Origin: Lewinellaceae bacterium
Lineage (GTDB): Bacteria > Bacteroidota > Bacteroidia > Chitinophagales > Saprospiraceae
Assembly: GCA_020636315.1 (NCBI GenBank)
Contig: JACJYA010000012.1
Span: forward strand, 62,001 to 126,000
Direction of reading: 5' to 3'
Length of the DNA stretch: 64,000 nt
Shown one piece after another: positions 15,911 to 24,347 of this stretch. The position numbers and the translations under genes are program-made. The notes beneath the pieces are model-generated. The model searched no databases, was not told the DNA's origin, and worked only from the letters and a program-made list of their open reading frames with translations. Within the stretch, counting starts at the first letter, position 1, and every line of letters starts with the position of its first letter.

Positions 15911-17362
15911 TTAAGCAACAGCTTCGATTGCCTTATCGATCTCTTCCTGCGGGATGGTAGTCGGGCAGGCATACTCCGTCAGCGGAGTAGATGATTCTTC
16001 GATCGTGCGCCAGCCACCCTGGATGTCAATCACATTGTTGAAGCCTCTGGATTTGAGGATAGAGGCAGTGATCATTGAGCGAAAACCGCCCAGGCAGTGC
16101 AGGTAATAAGTATTGTTGCGTTGTATGCGGTTCATGTTCTTGTTGATGTAGTTGAGCGGAAAATTCCGGGCTCCAACCACATGCTGTGTGATGTACTCGG
16201 TTGGTTTACGAACATCGAGCACGTTTTCTACGATACCCTGCTGCATGCGCTGGGCAAATTCTTCGGCGGTGACAGATTCGATCGTATCCACCTCTTTTCC
16301 GGCAGCTTTCCAGGCCTCTATCCCTCCTTTGAGGAAGCCCAGTGTATTATCGTATCCCACGCGGGCAAGGCGGGTAACCACTTCCTCTTCGCGGCCATCC
16401 TCAGTTATAAAGACGATAGGTTGTTGCAGGTCGGTGATCAGGGCGCCTACCCAGGGGGCAAAGTCGCCATCCACTCCGATAAATATGGAACCCGGAATGA
16501 ATCCATTTTTGAAAATGTCCTCATGGCGGGTGTCCAGGACCAGAGCCTCGTTCTGTTCAACTACTGTTTCGAAGGCTTTGACGTCAAGAGGCACAGCACC
16601 TTTTTCGAGGACCCGGTCGATACTGCCATAGCCAGTCTTGTTCAGTTTCGCATTCTTGGCGAAATACTGGGGAGGAGGCATCAGGCCGGCAGTGACTTCA
16701 GCGATGAACTCATTTCGGGCCATATCGGCGCGCAAGGCGTAGTTGGTTTCCTTCTGGTGGCCCAGGGAATCCCAGGTTTCGTCACTCATGTTTTTGCCGC
16801 AGGCGGAGCCAGCCCCATGGCCCGGGTAAACGAGCACCTCGTCAGCCAGGGGCATGATCTTGGTGCGCAGGCTATCATAAAGCCAGCCGGCAAGATCTTC
16901 CTTCGTTATTTCTCCTGATTTCTGGGCGAGGTCCGGGCGGCCGACATCACCGATAAAAAGAGTGTCCCCGGTAAAGATGGCGTAGTCTTTCCCTTTTTCA
17001 TCGCGAAGCAGGTAAGTGGTGCTTTCCGGAGTGTGCCCGGGGGTGTGCAGCACTTTGAAACTAACCTTTCCCACTTTCAGCTCCTCGCCGTCTTTGGCCA
17101 TGTGTTTTTCAAAGGCCGTTTCGGCATTGGGGCCGTAAACTATAGTAGCTCCGGTCTTTTTAGCCAGGTCGAGGTGCCCGGAAACAAAGTCGGCGTGGAA
17201 GTGCGTTTCGAAGATATATTTCAGCTTTGCTCCTTCTTTCTCCAGCTTTTCCAGGTACGGTTTGGTTTCGCGTAGTGGGTCAATGATCACCGCTTCTCCT
17301 TCGCTTTCGATGTAATAGGCCGCCTCGGCCAGGCAGCCGGTATAAATTTGTTCGACTTTCAT
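15911..17362 (-). CDS. CstB-like persulfide dioxygenase-sulfurtransferase, paralog 1
   Basis: A 483-residue three-domain protein. Residues 1-240 are a metallo-beta-lactamase domain of the ETHE1 type: THFHADFVSGH (His54, His56), TPGH (His110) and TGDTLFIGDVGRPD (Asp133) supply the single-iron site. Residues 265-350 form a degenerate rhodanese (VLDTRHEDIFKNGFIPGSI) without a catalytic Cys. Residues 365-470 form an active rhodanese with HCLGGFRS (Cys423). This order (MBL, pseudo-rhodanese, rhodanese) matches CstB, which oxidises low-molecular-weight persulfides to sulfite and then makes thiosulfate. Preceded by the operator at 17405-17448. Paralogous to the gene at 19112-20521. Confidence 0.9.
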   Translation of the reverse strand: MKVEQIYTGCLAEAAYYIESEGEAVIIDPLRETKPYLEKLEKEGAKLKYIFETHFHADFVSGHLDLAKKTGATIVYGPNAETAFEKHMAKDGEELKVGKVSFKVLHTPGHTPESTTYLLRDEKGKDYAIFTGDTLFIGDVGRPDLAQKSGEITKEDLAGWLYDSLRTKIMPLADEVLVYPGHGAGSACGKNMSDETWDSLGHQKETNYALRADMARNEFIAEVTAGLMPPPQYFAKNAKLNKTGYGSIDRVLEKGAVPLDVKAFETVVEQNEALVLDTRHEDIFKNGFIPGSIFIGVDGDFAPWVGALITDLQQPIVFITEDGREEEVVTRLARVGYDNTLGFLKGGIEAWKAAGKEVDTIESVTAEEFAQRMQQGIVENVLDVRKPTEYITQHVVGARNFPLNYINKNMNRIQRNNTYYLHCLGGFRSMITASILKSRGFNNVIDIQGGWRTIEESSTPLTEYACPTTIPQEEIDKAIEAVA

Positions 17363-17404
17363 GGTTGTAATTTAGTTGCAAGTAATTTTTTTCAATTGAC
17401 AATA

Positions 17405-17448
17405 CAAAAATAAGCAGGGAGAGAAAAGTGGTCAGTGACGGGAATCAC
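17405..17448 (-). promoter_or_regulatory. Crp/Fnr-type operator plus -7 element for CstB-like gene 1
   Basis: GTGACGGGAATCAC at 17435-17448 and, on the minus strand after 22 nt, an exact TATTTTTG -7 element (17412-17405). Inferred start near 17399 gives a short leader of about 37 nt before the ATG at 17362. Same layout as the site at 3389-3432. Confidence 0.75.
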
Positions 17449-17454
17449 AAAGGG

Positions 17455-17730
17455 GAGGAGAGGGTTGGGGTTACTGGGGTTACTGGGGTTTCTGGGGGGA
17501 TTGTTCAATTAAGTGTGTCCGCGTTAGGCTAACCCGCTGGTTTCCAGGGCAACGAGGAACTCAGAAACCAGACACTAAGAACAGTCCCGTCCGCGTTAGG
17601 CTAACCCGCTGGTTTCCAGTAAGCCAGGCCCGTCCTCGCTACCGCTCTGCCGGGTAAATACTCAGAAACCCAAAAACCCAGGAACCAGAAACCAGGAACC
17701 AGGAACTCAGAAACCAGGAACTATGAACAC
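17455..17730. repeat. Dispersed intergenic repeat block (CCAGAAACC family), copy 1
   Basis: Starts with tandem GGTTACTGGG words (17465-17495), then has two direct copies of GTCCGCGTTAGGCTAACCCG followed by CTGGTTTCCAG (from 17519 and 17590), then a run of CCAGAAACC/CCAGGAACC/CTCAGAAACC words ending in ACTATGAACACT. Related blocks lie at 33594-33699, 38868-38957 and 44158-44251; the last carries the GCGTTA...GCGGGTTAGCG part in reverse. No coding potential. Ends are inverted repeats, so the whole can fold into a long hairpin. Confidence 0.65.
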
Positions 17731-17934
17731 TTCCCCACGCGAAACCGGAAGAAGAGGGAACAGTGAAAATGCACAACGCCCCTTCTGCCGGAATGGAGCA
17801 GCAAGGGGCGCTCTGCCATAGTTAAGAAGGCCTTTCGGCAAGGAGACAAATATTGCCCTTTCGGGCACTCCTCTACTTGGTGAAGCCGCAATCGGCCTCA
17901 CCTGAATCACAGGCCATTTGTAAACAGCCAGCCC
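17731..17934. other. Non-coding stretch downstream of the coiled-coil gene
   Basis: After the repeat block, this part holds a GAAGAAGAGGG stretch and an inverted pair AACGCCCCTT (about 17776-17785) with AAGGGGCG (about 17803-17810), which could form a hairpin near the end of the minus-strand coiled-coil/CBS transcript. I see no gene. Confidence 0.35.
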
Positions 17935-18315
17935 TCACTTCCATTTATTGAGGAAGCGGTAGAAATTGCCCTTCAGTTCAGCATAAATAGAACGGAAGGA
18001 TTCCATCTGGCCTTTTAAAAAGTCGTGGTACTCAGGATCCAGGGGAAGTTCCTTTTTGCCCTGAATGGCATCACTCAGCCGTTGTTCATGAATGTGAATG
18101 TCGTGTTGCAGGGTATCCAGCACTTCTTTTTGGCGAATAAACTGGTTCTGGAATTGTTCCAGTTCCTGCATGGCTTCTTTTTTATTGGCTTTTTTGACCA
18201 GTTCTTCCAACTGATGTTCGTATATCTTGAGTTCGTCGGCAAAAAAATTAAGTTCATTAACCCACAGGCGATGTTCGAAGTGGACCACCTGCAGGCTTTC
18301 ATCTGATAAAACCAT
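17935..18315 (-). CDS. Hypothetical coiled-coil protein
   Basis: A 126-residue soluble protein that is almost entirely predicted helix, with heptad-like stretches (ELKIYEHQLEELVKKANKKEAMQELEQFQNQFIRQKEVLDTLQHDI). No signal peptide, cysteines or catalytic motif. It follows the CBS-domain gene on the same strand with a 33-bp gap, so both are likely one transcript. Because the pair sits between the two CstB-like genes, it may be a regulatory or stress partner of the sulfur system, but nothing in the sequence proves this. I recognise no family. Confidence 0.7.
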   Translation of the reverse strand: MVLSDESLQVVHFEHRLWVNELNFFADELKIYEHQLEELVKKANKKEAMQELEQFQNQFIRQKEVLDTLQHDIHIHEQRLSDAIQGKKELPLDPEYHDFLKGQMESFRSIYAELKGNFYRFLNKWK

Positions 18316-18348
18316 GGGTATTGTTTTTTGAGTTATTGAACAATCAAA

Positions 18349-18774
18349 TCAGTCTTCCAGCAACAGCTCGTCGTTGAAGCAGAAGCGAAGAAGGTCATGG
18401 GTGGTGATAATGCCGACAAGGGTTCCGCGGTCCACAACGGGCAGTGCATGGAAAACGTTGGACATAAACGCCCCGGCAGCTTTGTCGAGAGTTTCATCCG
18501 GCCCGATAGTGGCCACCTGCTTGGTCATTACGTCTATGGCAGTGACTTCATCATAAAGGGTTTGATTGTAGAGCCCGATCAGGTGGTCTGCCCGGCTTTG
18601 ATCCGCTTTGCTGATGATGCCGCACAAATTCCCGAGCTCATCAACAACCGGGAGGTGATGAATATTGTAGGCCTGAAAGATCTCATTGATCCGGCGCAGT
18701 TTGTCATCCTTCTGCACGACGATCAGGTCCCGGCTCATCACTTCGCGTATAGGAATCGGAGTTATTTTTACCAT
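18349..18774 (-). CDS. CBS-pair domain protein
   Basis: A 141-residue protein made of two CBS motifs: REVMSRDLIVVQKDDKLRRINEIFQAYNIHHLPVVDELGNLCGIIS and IDVMTKQVATIGPDETLDKAAGAFMSNVFHALPVVDRGTLVGIIT (described here by their VMS/VMT starts near residues 12 and 81, and the H-LPVVD cores near 39 and 110). CBS pairs sense adenosine nucleotides or similar ligands. There is no attached effector domain, so it probably acts on a partner, perhaps the coiled-coil protein encoded 33 bp downstream. Confidence 0.88.
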   Translation of the reverse strand: MVKITPIPIREVMSRDLIVVQKDDKLRRINEIFQAYNIHHLPVVDELGNLCGIISKADQSRADHLIGLYNQTLYDEVTAIDVMTKQVATIGPDETLDKAAGAFMSNVFHALPVVDRGTLVGIITTHDLLRFCFNDELLLED

Positions 18775-19037
18775 GAGATGTTATTTTTTATAGGGTGGTT
18801 ACCCTTTCTGTAAATAATTGGCACATCCATCTGTCGGGCATTTACCCGAAATCGTACCGTACTTCGTCTTAAAAGTGCGAAAGCTATTCATGGGCGAAAA
18901 TGAGATTCGTCAACCGGAGACTTGATAATTATCAGTAAAGGAAGGTAAACAGGTTTTGCCCCGCCTGATCTCCGGATCAACCTTGCTCCCGCCACTCTTT
19001 TCAACTCCAATGGCACTTTTCCATCCTGCCTGTTCTG

Positions 19038-19081
19038 AAAAAAAAAGGGTTTGCCAAAGAAAACCTGGCAAACCCCTTTTG
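19038..19081. terminator. Bidirectional terminator after the second CstB-like gene
   Basis: GGGTTTGCCA (19047-19056) pairs with TGGCAAACCC (19066-19075) around a 9-nt loop. On the minus strand the stem is followed by a run of nine T, so it ends transcription of the gene stopping at 19112. On the plus strand it is followed by CTTTT. Confidence 0.8.
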
Positions 19082-19111
19082 TCATTATACAATGAAAATC
19101 GAACAAATATC

Positions 19112-20521
19112 CTAGAGTTCTGTGATTTGCTCTTCGAATTCTGTCAGCGGCAGTTCCTTGAGTTCTTCCAATGCCTTAAAGCCGCCCTGAACATTGACAA
19201 GTTTGTCAAAACCGCGTGATTTCAGGATGGAAACAGCGATCATAGAGCGGTACCCGCCGGCACAGTGGACATAGTACGGCTTGTCCCGGCTGACCTCGCT
19301 CATGTTCTTGTTGATAAAGTCCAGCGGGAAGTTCTGGGCATTGACCACATGCTGGGCGTCGTATTCGCTTTCCTTGCGAACGTCCAGTACGTTGATGCCC
19401 TTCTCCTTATAGCGTTTTGCCAGTTCCTCCGGTGTTACTTCATCGACGGTGTCAATGTCTTCGCCTGCTTTTTTCCAGGCTTCGAAACCGCCATCCAGGT
19501 AGCCGATAGGGTTGTCATAACCAACGCGGGACAAGCGGGTAATGACCTCTTTTTCCCGGCCGGGTTCCACGACGAAGAGGATAGGCTGCTGCAGGTCGGT
19601 GATCAGCGCACCCACCCACATGGCAAAGTTGTCGTCAATACCAATGAAGATAGACCCCGGGATGAAGCCTTTGGCAAACACATCCTGATGCCGGGTGTCG
19701 ATAACCAGTGCTTCTTCCTCTGCCCAGGCGGCTTTGAACGCGCGGACGCTGAGCGGGTTGAGGCCGCGCTCGAGTACTTCATCCAGGCTGTCGTAGCCCA
19801 TTTTGTTCATAACGGCGTTCTTCGGGAAGTACTGTGGCGGTTCGACCAGCCCTTCGGTCACTTCCTTCACAAATTCTTCTCTGCTCATGGGTTGCAGAGC
19901 ATAATTGGTTTTCTTCTGGTCGCCCAGATAACCCCAGGTTTCCTTGCTCATCTTCTTGCCACAGGCAGAGCCGGCGCCGTGGCCCGGATAGACGATCACG
20001 TTGTCCGGCAGAGGCATGATCTTGTTGCGAAGGCTGTCGAACAGGTGGCCGGCCAGGTCTTCGCGGGTCAGGTCCGTCTTCACGGCCAGGTCAGGGCGGC
20101 CAACGTCTCCCAGGAAGAGCGTGTCTCCGGTAAAGATGGCGTAGTCCTTGCCGTCTTCATCCAGTAGGAGGAAGGTAGAAGATTCCATGGTGTGGCCCGG
20201 AGTATGCAGTACTTTGATCCGGATATTCCCCAGCTTCAGTTCTTCCCCATCCTTGGCGACATAGGCCTTGAAATTGGGCTGGGCAGTGGGGCCGTAAACA
20301 ATAGTAGCTCCGGTTTTCTTGGCCAGGTCGAGGTGGCCCGAAACAAAGTCGGCATGAAAGTGAGTCTCTAAAACGTATTTTATCTTGGCGCCGTCGGCTT
20401 TGGCGCGCTCTATATAAGGTTCTGTTTCCCGCAATGGGTCAATGATCGCGGCTTCACCGTTGCTCTCAATGTAGTAGGCAGCTTCCGCCAGGCATCCGGT
20501 ATATATTTGTTCTACTTTCAT
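19112..20521 (-). CDS. CstB-like persulfide dioxygenase-sulfurtransferase, paralog 2
   Basis: A 469-residue protein with the same three-domain order as the gene at 15911-17362 and obvious similarity over its full length, including identical MKVEQIYTGCLAEAAYYIES and THFHADFVSGHLDLAKKTG stretches. The C-terminal rhodanese has HCAGGYRS (Cys420), the middle one (VIDTRHQDVFAKGFIPGSI) has no catalytic Cys. Both copies keep the iron ligands, so both are probably active; the loop after the active Cys differs (LGGFRS against AGGYRS). It has two upstream operator/-7 pairs and a leader of about 165 nt, unlike paralog 1, suggesting different control. Confidence 0.9.
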   Translation of the reverse strand: MKVEQIYTGCLAEAAYYIESNGEAAIIDPLRETEPYIERAKADGAKIKYVLETHFHADFVSGHLDLAKKTGATIVYGPTAQPNFKAYVAKDGEELKLGNIRIKVLHTPGHTMESSTFLLLDEDGKDYAIFTGDTLFLGDVGRPDLAVKTDLTREDLAGHLFDSLRNKIMPLPDNVIVYPGHGAGSACGKKMSKETWGYLGDQKKTNYALQPMSREEFVKEVTEGLVEPPQYFPKNAVMNKMGYDSLDEVLERGLNPLSVRAFKAAWAEEEALVIDTRHQDVFAKGFIPGSIFIGIDDNFAMWVGALITDLQQPILFVVEPGREKEVITRLSRVGYDNPIGYLDGGFEAWKKAGEDIDTVDEVTPEELAKRYKEKGINVLDVRKESEYDAQHVVNAQNFPLDFINKNMSEVSRDKPYYVHCAGGYRSMIAVSILKSRGFDKLVNVQGGFKALEELKELPLTEFEEQITEL

Positions 20522-20614
20522 GGTTGTATAAAAATTTTTTACAGGTTAGGAAATACTATATTGCAATTCAACAAAATATGAACATTAATTCATGTTTGAT
20601 GACAAAAAATATCT

Positions 20615-20635
20615 GGCTCCCACGGCATAGGAGCC
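20615..20635. other. Small hairpin in the leader of CstB-like gene 2
   Basis: GGCTCC (20615-20620) pairs with GGAGCC (20630-20635) with a 9-nt loop, inside the inferred leader about 95 nt upstream of the start codon. May influence translation; no known riboswitch is recognised. Confidence 0.3.
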
Positions 20636-20693
20636 TTCTACTGCAATCCAACAGCAGTCGTTTTTCATTACCCGGATTTATGGAAGTTGGAAG

Positions 20694-20737
20694 CAAAGTA
20701 ATTGAGTTTAAAATTTCCGGGCAGTGATTTTTGTCAG
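20694..20737 (-). promoter_or_regulatory. Proximal Crp/Fnr-type operator plus -7 element for CstB-like gene 2
   Basis: GTGATTTTTGTCAG at 20724-20737 matches the GTGAY-N4-RTCAC pattern except for its last base. On the minus strand, 22 nt downstream, is TTACTTTG (20701-20694), which keeps the TTTG of the -7 element. Inferred start near 20689. Confidence 0.55.
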
Positions 20738-20796
20738 GGGCTCCGGTGGCTTTTGTCATCTTTTTAACGGTAACACCCAGGGGCCTTGTTCGGAGG

Positions 20797-20840
20797 TAAA
20801 TGTAAAGACAATTCAATGGCCTCACAGTGATGGAGGTCAC
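20797..20840 (-). promoter_or_regulatory. Distal Crp/Fnr-type operator plus -7-like element for CstB-like gene 2
   Basis: GTGATGGAGGTCAC at 20827-20840 matches the pattern fully. On the minus strand, 22 nt further, is TACATTTA (20804-20797), a -7 element with one mismatch in its last base. It lies 103 bp upstream of the proximal site in the same direction, so two spaced start sites are possible. The leader from here would be about 270 nt. Confidence 0.55.
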
Positions 20841-21014
20841 TGAAAGAAAAATAGCCGGGACAGCATCTCGCAGGTCAAAGTATCCGGTCAAAAACAATCA
20901 AACAACCATCGGCTCGGTAGCCGGGCCTTCGTCCGCAGTAGCTGCTTCTGCCTGCTGAGGTGGATAAAAACAGCGAACCGTACTCTCACCCACTTACCCC
21001 TTCACGACTATCCC
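20841..21014. other. Spacer between the sulfur cluster and the TIR-like gene
   Basis: No gene or clear repeat seen. It separates the end of the TIR-like gene (minus strand) from the distal promoter of CstB-like gene 2. Confidence 0.3.
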
Positions 21015-22451
21015 TCATGCCGCTTCCTCGCTTTTCGCCCAATCGGGGCCCTGCCGTTCATCCTGGAAGAGGTAGTGCAGGAAATTTTTCTGTTCTATGG
21101 CTTTCAGTTGTTTTTCCAGCCGGTTCAGATGGATCATGATTTCCCACACTGTTTTCGGGTCATTGGTAAGGAAGCCAACCTTGAGATAGGTGCCTGACCG
21201 TTTGAGGGCTTCCATAGAATCCTTCAAAACGAGCCAGTCATTGTGCAGATGGCGAAGGCTGTTGTAAACGCGGTATAAAATATACCCGGCAAGAAGGGCT
21301 ATCAGGAGAATAGTGAAGGCTCCCGAAACGGAAAATTCGAATGGCGCTCCGGATGTACTTCGCCAGGAAAAAAGGGTAAGGGTCATAAGTAAGGGGAGAA
21401 GCAGCAAGGGGTACAGATACCGTTTCCAACCCACATCGGCCGTTACTTTATCCAGATATCCCCTCATCCGGGTGCAATACAACAGATAGGACGACAGGGA
21501 GAAGTATTCTTCTTCCGGCAGGCGCTGATAGGCCAGGTGCATCAGATAGTGATGCTCCGATGCTTTGGTATGGCCGGAGGCGAGCGGGATCAGCTTTTTC
21601 AGGAACTTGCCGATCTTCTTATCGGCTTCCGCTTTGTGTTTGCCATTGGGGAACATGGCCTTGTACCGGAAGAAGAATTCCGGCCCTTTCTGGCTTTCGG
21701 TATCCGACCAGATGCGTTCTTCATCTTCCTCGATCTCGGCGATCTTCAGGGCGGCCTCATCGAGGCGTTCCTTTTGCTGAGAAGGAGCGAGCAGATATCG
21801 GAAGTAGTGTTGCAGCTTTTTTTGTTCGGCGGCTTCTTCCCATAAAGCGGCCTCTGAAAGGTTGGCCGCCAGGTTACGGGCTTCCTCGGCATATCTGGAA
21901 TGAGGGTGCTTTTTCAGAAAGGCGTGATAGGCTTCCTCTTCGTGTTTTGCCTGCGCCAGCTGCCAGGAATTTTCCAGGGCGAATTTTGTCTCCCGCCACT
22001 CTTCGCAAAGCCGGCATAGTTTGTTATAGATCAGCAGAAGGGCTTCATCTCCTTTTTCACCACCTGGGCTGTCAAAAGGTTGTCCGTTGTCAGCCATCCG
22101 GATAACGCTTTTGAGCACCGTATCCTCCAGTTTCCATGGCCGGCAGAGGATCGCCACGGCCCGGAGGCGGCCGGTATGGTGATACCGGACAAGCCGCTGA
22201 AAGACAGGATGCTGCATATTCGGATGAGCAAACAGGTGGGGGCTCCCGGCAAAGAGGAAGAAGTCCGTGTTTTCGACTTTGTCCCGAAAGCGATAGGGGC
22301 TCAGGGTTTCAATGTCCTGGAAAGAAAACCCTGAAAGATGATCACCCGACCGCAACAGCCTCAGATAATCGGCGAAGCGTTCTTTGAAGGCTTCATCCTT
22401 TCGGGAATAAATGAATACAGCAGTTAACCTTAGGGCATCAGGGGGCGCCAT
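21015..22451 (-). CDS. TIR-like domain protein with repeat region and two C-terminal membrane segments
   Basis: A 478-residue protein. Residues 8-150 resemble a bacterial TIR domain: VFIYSRKDEAFKERFADYL at the start, a middle FFLFAGSPHLF, and VAILCRPWKLEDTVLKSVIRM, with GEKGDEALLLIYNKL near 132, as in TIR-containing proteins of filamentous Bacteroidota. The glutamate expected after the middle serine block in NADase TIRs is not visible (HPVFQRL). Residues 170-330 are helical with a segment EAYHAFLKKHPHSRYAEEA like tetratricopeptide or Sel1 units. Two hydrophobic segments lie near residues 347-364 and 379-400. More likely a membrane-anchored scaffold than an enzyme. Confidence 0.65.
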   Translation of the reverse strand: MAPPDALRLTAVFIYSRKDEAFKERFADYLRLLRSGDHLSGFSFQDIETLSPYRFRDKVENTDFFLFAGSPHLFAHPNMQHPVFQRLVRYHHTGRLRAVAILCRPWKLEDTVLKSVIRMADNGQPFDSPGGEKGDEALLLIYNKLCRLCEEWRETKFALENSWQLAQAKHEEEAYHAFLKKHPHSRYAEEARNLAANLSEAALWEEAAEQKKLQHYFRYLLAPSQQKERLDEAALKIAEIEEDEERIWSDTESQKGPEFFFRYKAMFPNGKHKAEADKKIGKFLKKLIPLASGHTKASEHHYLMHLAYQRLPEEEYFSLSSYLLYCTRMRGYLDKVTADVGWKRYLYPLLLLPLLMTLTLFSWRSTSGAPFEFSVSGAFTILLIALLAGYILYRVYNSLRHLHNDWLVLKDSMEALKRSGTYLKVGFLTNDPKTVWEIMIHLNRLEKQLKAIEQKNFLHYLFQDERQGPDWAKSEEAA

Positions 22452-22991
22452 AGTTTTCTCAATTAACGGGTTACCGAAAAAAAGCTCTTGATTCGTTTGT
22501 TCTAACCTGCCGTCTTAATAGTGCGCATTGGGAAAGTATTATATTCTACCATTTTGACGGGAATATGGTTCCCTTTCCATTGTTTTTTTGGCGATTCTTC
22601 TGTTGCGCCAAATGATCTTAAGCTGATAACGAATATCCAAAAGGTTAAATTGTATAGCCTGTGGCAGGGACGGTTTTGCAATGTTGATGCCTTGGCGGGC
22701 GGGAGAAGCTTGTAGTGCCGGCAACGGCTTGCATAATAAAAAGAAAACCAGTACCCCGAAATGTGGCTTTGGGATGGCGCCAACATTTCGCAGGACTGGT
22801 CCTGAAAGCCTAATTCTAAAACAATTGAAATCTTATGGCTGCTGCAGCCGGCCAAAAAGGAAGCGGGATAACATGGGGAATCGGGTATTTGTTTTTTGGG
22901 ATTATGCAAGCTCTTTCTTTTTCTTCTTCAAAAGTAAGGAAAGGGCAAATACCAGGTGTTAGAGCCCGATTAGAGAAAGGTTAGAAACCCA
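22452..22991. other. 540-bp intergenic stretch with an inverted repeat
   Basis: No convincing gene. An imperfect inverted repeat spans 22748-22800: ACCAGT and CGAAATGT on the left pair with ACATTTCG and ACTGGT on the right around an 18-nt loop. Short TTAGAAA direct repeats lie just after the end of the histidine kinase (22970-22995). Confidence 0.4.
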
Positions 22992-24347
22992 TTAGAAAGG
23001 GAGGAGCAGCGTGAAAATGGTGCCATTTTCCGCAGAAGAAGAGAGCGATAACCGGCCGTCATGCATTTTTACGACCTTGTCGGCCAGCGCCAGCCCGACC
23101 CCGTAACCGGGAAACCCTTTTGCGTTCTCTGCCCGGTAAAAAGGCGTAAATATGTGGGCCTGAGCTTCTTCGGGGATACCGATTCCATTATCGGAAATGC
23201 TGACGATCAGGTGTTTATCGGTGAATAGAAGTTTGAGCTTCACAGTCGTATTATTGGAAAACTTGATCGCATTTTCCAGTAAATTGCCGATAGCTATCCG
23301 GATGAGGTTGTAATAGCCGCGATAGAGCAATTTTTCCGGGTCAGGTGGCAGGCTGGAAAATTCGATGCTCATATTGGCCTGCGGGTACAACTCTTTGAAC
23401 TCTTCCACCAGGTCGAGAAGGAGCTCGTCGAAACGCCATTCGGCTATTTGCCCTTCGCCTGCATCGGGGTAACTCATTCGTACGAGCTGTTTGGCCAGGG
23501 CGCTGAGCCGGTCGGCCTCTTCTCCGATAATTTTCAGAGAATGCCGGTATTCAGCTGGTGAACGTTCTTTCAACATGGCCGTTTCCACCTCTCCGATAAT
23601 TGCGGTTAGCGGGTTCTTGATCTGGTGAGAGGCGTTTCCAATGAAAAGGTTTTGAGTTTCAATGGCGGCCTCTATTCGATCGAGCATGCGGTTGAAGGTG
23701 GAGGCCAGTTGTTTGAGTTCGTCCTGCCGGCCCGGTTTTTCCGGTAGCCGGAGGTGCAGGTTGCTGGAGTTGATGCTTTTCATTTTCCGGATCATCTGCC
23801 CGATCGGCAGGAGGATGTGCCAGGCGTACCACCGCCCGAGCAGAAAAACGACGAGCAGGGCAATGCCCAGAGTACCCAGCATCAGCTTGAGCAGGTTGCG
23901 GAGTTTGCGCTGTCCGTAAATATCCTGGGCAGCAACGACCGCTGCAAAAATACCCTGGTTATCTACATAACGCATACCGACGACGGATAACTGGCTGTAT
24001 TGATACCGCACCTCTTCTCCCTCTCTGACCCGGCTGAGAATGGAGGTGTCCAGAAATTCAGGGAGGGCCTTTGCCGTCAGGGTGCTGTCGTCCAGGGAAT
24101 AGAAGAACTCCTGTTCCTGGTAAAGGGTTCGCAGATGCCGCCTGCGCACATCCTCGAATATCTGCTGATTGAGTTCGTCTTTTTCGAGAAAAGCCTGGGC
24201 GGCCACCTGAGCCCTTTCCTCCAGGCGGGTAAAAAACTCATTGTGTGTGTAGCGCCTGGTCAGAAAGTAGAGAAAAATGAAAATAATGGCCAATAAGGTA
24301 AAATTGACCAGGGCAAAAGTGATGGCTATTCTATTCCGGAGTGTCAT
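22992..24347 (-). CDS. Sensor histidine kinase
   Basis: A 451-residue membrane kinase from the ATG at 24347 (a longer frame to 24503 lacks support because it runs far into the response regulator). A membrane segment lies at residues 7-30, then an extracytoplasmic domain of about 120 residues, a second segment near 155-175, and a HAMP linker. NASHQIKNPLTAI places the phosphorylated His at 241. NLLENAIKFSN (N box), SDNGIGIP (G1) and GYGVGLAL (G2) complete the ATPase domain. It overlaps the upstream response regulator by 17 bp, indicating translational coupling. Stimulus unknown. Confidence 0.92.
   Translation of the reverse strand: MTLRNRIAITFALVNFTLLAIIFIFLYFLTRRYTHNEFFTRLEERAQVAAQAFLEKDELNQQIFEDVRRRHLRTLYQEQEFFYSLDDSTLTAKALPEFLDTSILSRVREGEEVRYQYSQLSVVGMRYVDNQGIFAAVVAAQDIYGQRKLRNLLKLMLGTLGIALLVVFLLGRWYAWHILLPIGQMIRKMKSINSSNLHLRLPEKPGRQDELKQLASTFNRMLDRIEAAIETQNLFIGNASHQIKNPLTAIIGEVETAMLKERSPAEYRHSLKIIGEEADRLSALAKQLVRMSYPDAGEGQIAEWRFDELLLDLVEEFKELYPQANMSIEFSSLPPDPEKLLYRGYYNLIRIAIGNLLENAIKFSNNTTVKLKLLFTDKHLIVSISDNGIGIPEEAQAHIFTPFYRAENAKGFPGYGVGLALADKVVKMHDGRLSLSSSAENGTIFTLLLPF

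Noticed and set aside
18922..18935. FNR-box-like TTGATAATTATCAG upstream of the CBS gene
   Set aside because: No -7 element at the 22-nt spacing; the nearest match on the minus strand is 35 nt away. May be coincidence.
20568..20897. Minus-strand frame of 109 residues upstream of CstB-like gene 2
   Set aside because: It would run through both operator/-7 pairs and the leader; no motif is seen.
22502..22909. Minus-strand frame of 135 residues in the gap after the TIR-like gene
   Set aside because: Composition is not protein-like, no domain is visible, and it overlaps an inverted repeat at 22748-22800. Probably a chance frame.
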